Shown here piece by piece: positions 62,926 to 64,000 of a stretch of DNA of 64,000 nucleotides (positions are counted from its first letter, which is position 1; the number at the start of each line of letters is the position of its first letter). The DNA is taken from assembly GCF_002860205.1 (NCBI RefSeq), contig NZ_PGVB01000008.1, forward strand, positions 1 through 64,000. The letters run 5' to 3'. Both the position numbers and the translations under genes were made by a program. Under the pieces are notes generated by a model. It saw only the letters and a list, made by a program, of their open reading frames with translations. It had not been told where the DNA came from and did not search any database. This DNA comes from Bacillus sp. T33-2. GTDB lineage: Bacteria > Bacillota > Bacilli > Bacillales > Cytobacillaceae.

Positions 62926-64000
62926 TTATTCCATATTTTTGATCAATTCAGTTCCGAACTCAGAGGCTTTAACCTCTGTTGCACCTTCCATAAGGCGGGC
63001 AAAATCATAGGTAACCACTTTTGAAGCAATTGTTTTCTCCATTGATTTTATGATTAAGCTGGCAGCTTCAATCCAACCCAGGTGCTCAAGCAGCAACACG
63101 CCTGAAAGGATGACAGAGGATGGATTTACTTTGTCCAGCCCGGCGTATTTAGGGGCAGTTCCATGCGTAGCCTCAAAAATCGCATGGCCAGTTTCATAGT
63201 TGATGTTTGCACCAGGTGCGATTCCAATACCGCCCACCTGTGCAGCCAGTGCGTCGGAAATGTAATCACCGTTTAAATTCATTGTTGCAACGACATCAAA
63301 CTCTTTTGGACGAGTCAGGATCTGCTGGAGGAAAATATCAGCGATGGCATCCTTCACGATAATTTTACCTGCAGCCTCAGCGTCCGCCTGTGCTTTGTTG
63401 GCTGCTTCTGTACCTTCCTCTTCTTTGATCCGGTCATACTGGGCCCATGTAAATACTTTGTCTCCGAACTCTTTTTCAGCAAGTTCGTAGCCCCAGTTTT
63501 TGAAGGCACCTTCAGTAAATTTCATGATATTGCCTTTATGTACAAGCGTAAGTGACTTGCGGCCTTCTTTGATCGCGTAGTTGAGAGCCGCCCGCACCAA
63601 ACGGGTTGTACCTTCTTCGGAAACAGGTTTAATTCCGATGCCTGATGTTTCAGGGAATCGGATTTTCTTGACACCCATTTCTTTTTGAAGGAAATCAATC
63701 ACCTTTTTCACTTCATCGGAACCGCTGGCATATTCGATTCCGGCATAAATATCTTCAGTATTTTCACGGAAAATCACCATATCAGTATCCTGGGGGCGTT
63801 TCACCGGAGATGGAACCCCTTCAAACCATCGCACGGGACGCAGGCACACGAACAGGTCGAGTTCCTGGCGAAGCGCAACGTTCAACGAGCGGATGCCGCC
63901 GCCGACCGGTGTGGTTAAAGGTCCTTTGATGGCAATTAAATATTCATTGATCAGTTCCAATGTTTCTGCAGGAAGCCATTCTCCCGTCTGGTTGAAAGCC
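62926..64000 (-). CDS. icd: Isocitrate dehydrogenase (NADP), 5'-truncated by the window
   Basis: The C-terminal 357 residues of an NADP-dependent isocitrate dehydrogenase (about 423 in B. subtilis); the N-terminal ~66 residues lie beyond 64000. The frame continues to the window edge ([19 protein letters not shown]), so no start is assigned inside. Visible are the substrate loop [34 protein letters not shown] and [23 protein letters not shown]. The [13 protein letters not shown] and [22 protein letters not shown] motifs complete the active site and nucleotide site. It converts isocitrate to 2-oxoglutarate; upstream of mdh. Confidence 0.98.
   Translation of the reverse strand, partial: AFNQTGEWLPAETLELINEYLIAIKGPLTTPVGGGIRSLNVALRQELDLFVCLRPVRWFEGVPSPVKRPQDTDMVIFRENTEDIYAGIEYASGSDEVKKVIDFLQKEMGVKKIRFPETSGIGIKPVSEEGTTRLVRAALNYAIKEGRKSLTLVHKGNIMKFTEGAFKNWGYELAEKEFGDKVFTWAQYDRIKEEEGTEAANKAQADAEAAGKIIVKDAIADIFLQQILTRPKEFDVVATMNLNGDYISDALAAQVGGIGIAPGANINYETGHAIFEATHGTAPKYAGLDKVNPSSVILSGVLLLEHLGWIEAASLIIKSMEKTIASKVVTYDFARLMEGATEVKASEFGTELIKNME

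Overview
The window is a chromosomal segment from a spore-forming Bacillaceae bacterium that is not B. subtilis itself. The gene order, read on the minus strand from right to left, is the B. subtilis-type block icd-mdh-phoPR-polA-mutM-coaE-gapB-speD-nrdR-dnaB-dnaI-ytxC-thrS-infC-rpmI-rplT-ysdA / ysdB, ysdC, sspI, ysgA, pheST, rnhC, zapA, yshB, polX, mutSB, yshE, lcfA-fadR-fadB-etfBA, trxA, uvrC, lysC, yslB, sdhCAB, gerE, ysmB, racE, gerM, rph, rdgB, ysnB. Spore genes (gerE, gerM, sspI, ytxC), strong AGGAGG ribosome sites, T-box and L-box leaders and the FadR operator all fit Bacillaceae.

Layout. 1-276: unassigned direct repeats. 277-6090: nucleotide hygiene and RNA processing (ysnB, rdgB, rph), germination and sporulation (gerM, gerE), racE, a MarR regulator and a thioesterase. 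6251-12000: a 1,881-residue secreted alpha-amylase/pullulanase with paired CcpA/LacI-type operators, inserted into otherwise conserved synteny. 12.2-18.1 kb: sdhCAB, yslB, and lysC with its lysine riboswitch and an internal beta-subunit start. 18.1-26.5 kb: uvrC, trxA and the fatty-acid degradation cluster with a FadR operator, plus a 27-residue membrane peptide gene beside yshE. 26.5-38.9 kb: mutS2, polX, yshB, zapA, rnhC, pheST with a Phe T-box, ysgA, sspI and an M42 peptidase. 39-45 kb: dimeric dUTPase, ysdB, ysdA, the infC-rpmI-rplT ribosomal operon with an L20-type leader, and thrS with a Thr T-box. 45-52.2 kb: primosome genes, nrdR, speD with a long structured leader, gapB with CcpN-type boxes, and coaE. 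52.7-64 kb: mutM, polA, an hflKC pair, phoPR, a MaoC-like hydratase, mdh and a 5'-truncated icd.

How the genes work together. Central carbon flow is represented by icd, mdh, sdh and the gluconeogenic gapB. Beta-oxidation (lcfA, fadB, etfAB under FadR) feeds the same pathways, and the secreted amylopullulanase supplies maltodextrins under apparent catabolite control. Replication and repair genes (polA, mutM, uvrC, mutS2, polX, rnhC, dnaB, dnaI, coaE, nrdR) are interleaved.

The least explained content is repetitive intergenic DNA. Two arrays about 12 kb apart (39.58-40.18 kb and 52.23-52.63 kb) share an exact 52-bp period and a related, partly palindromic 29-bp module, joined to array-specific linkers. 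A third array (32.75-32.87 kb) has a 20-21-bp period. These arrays, the speD leader, the small membrane peptide and the transplanted-looking FadR sites are the best candidates for undescribed biology.
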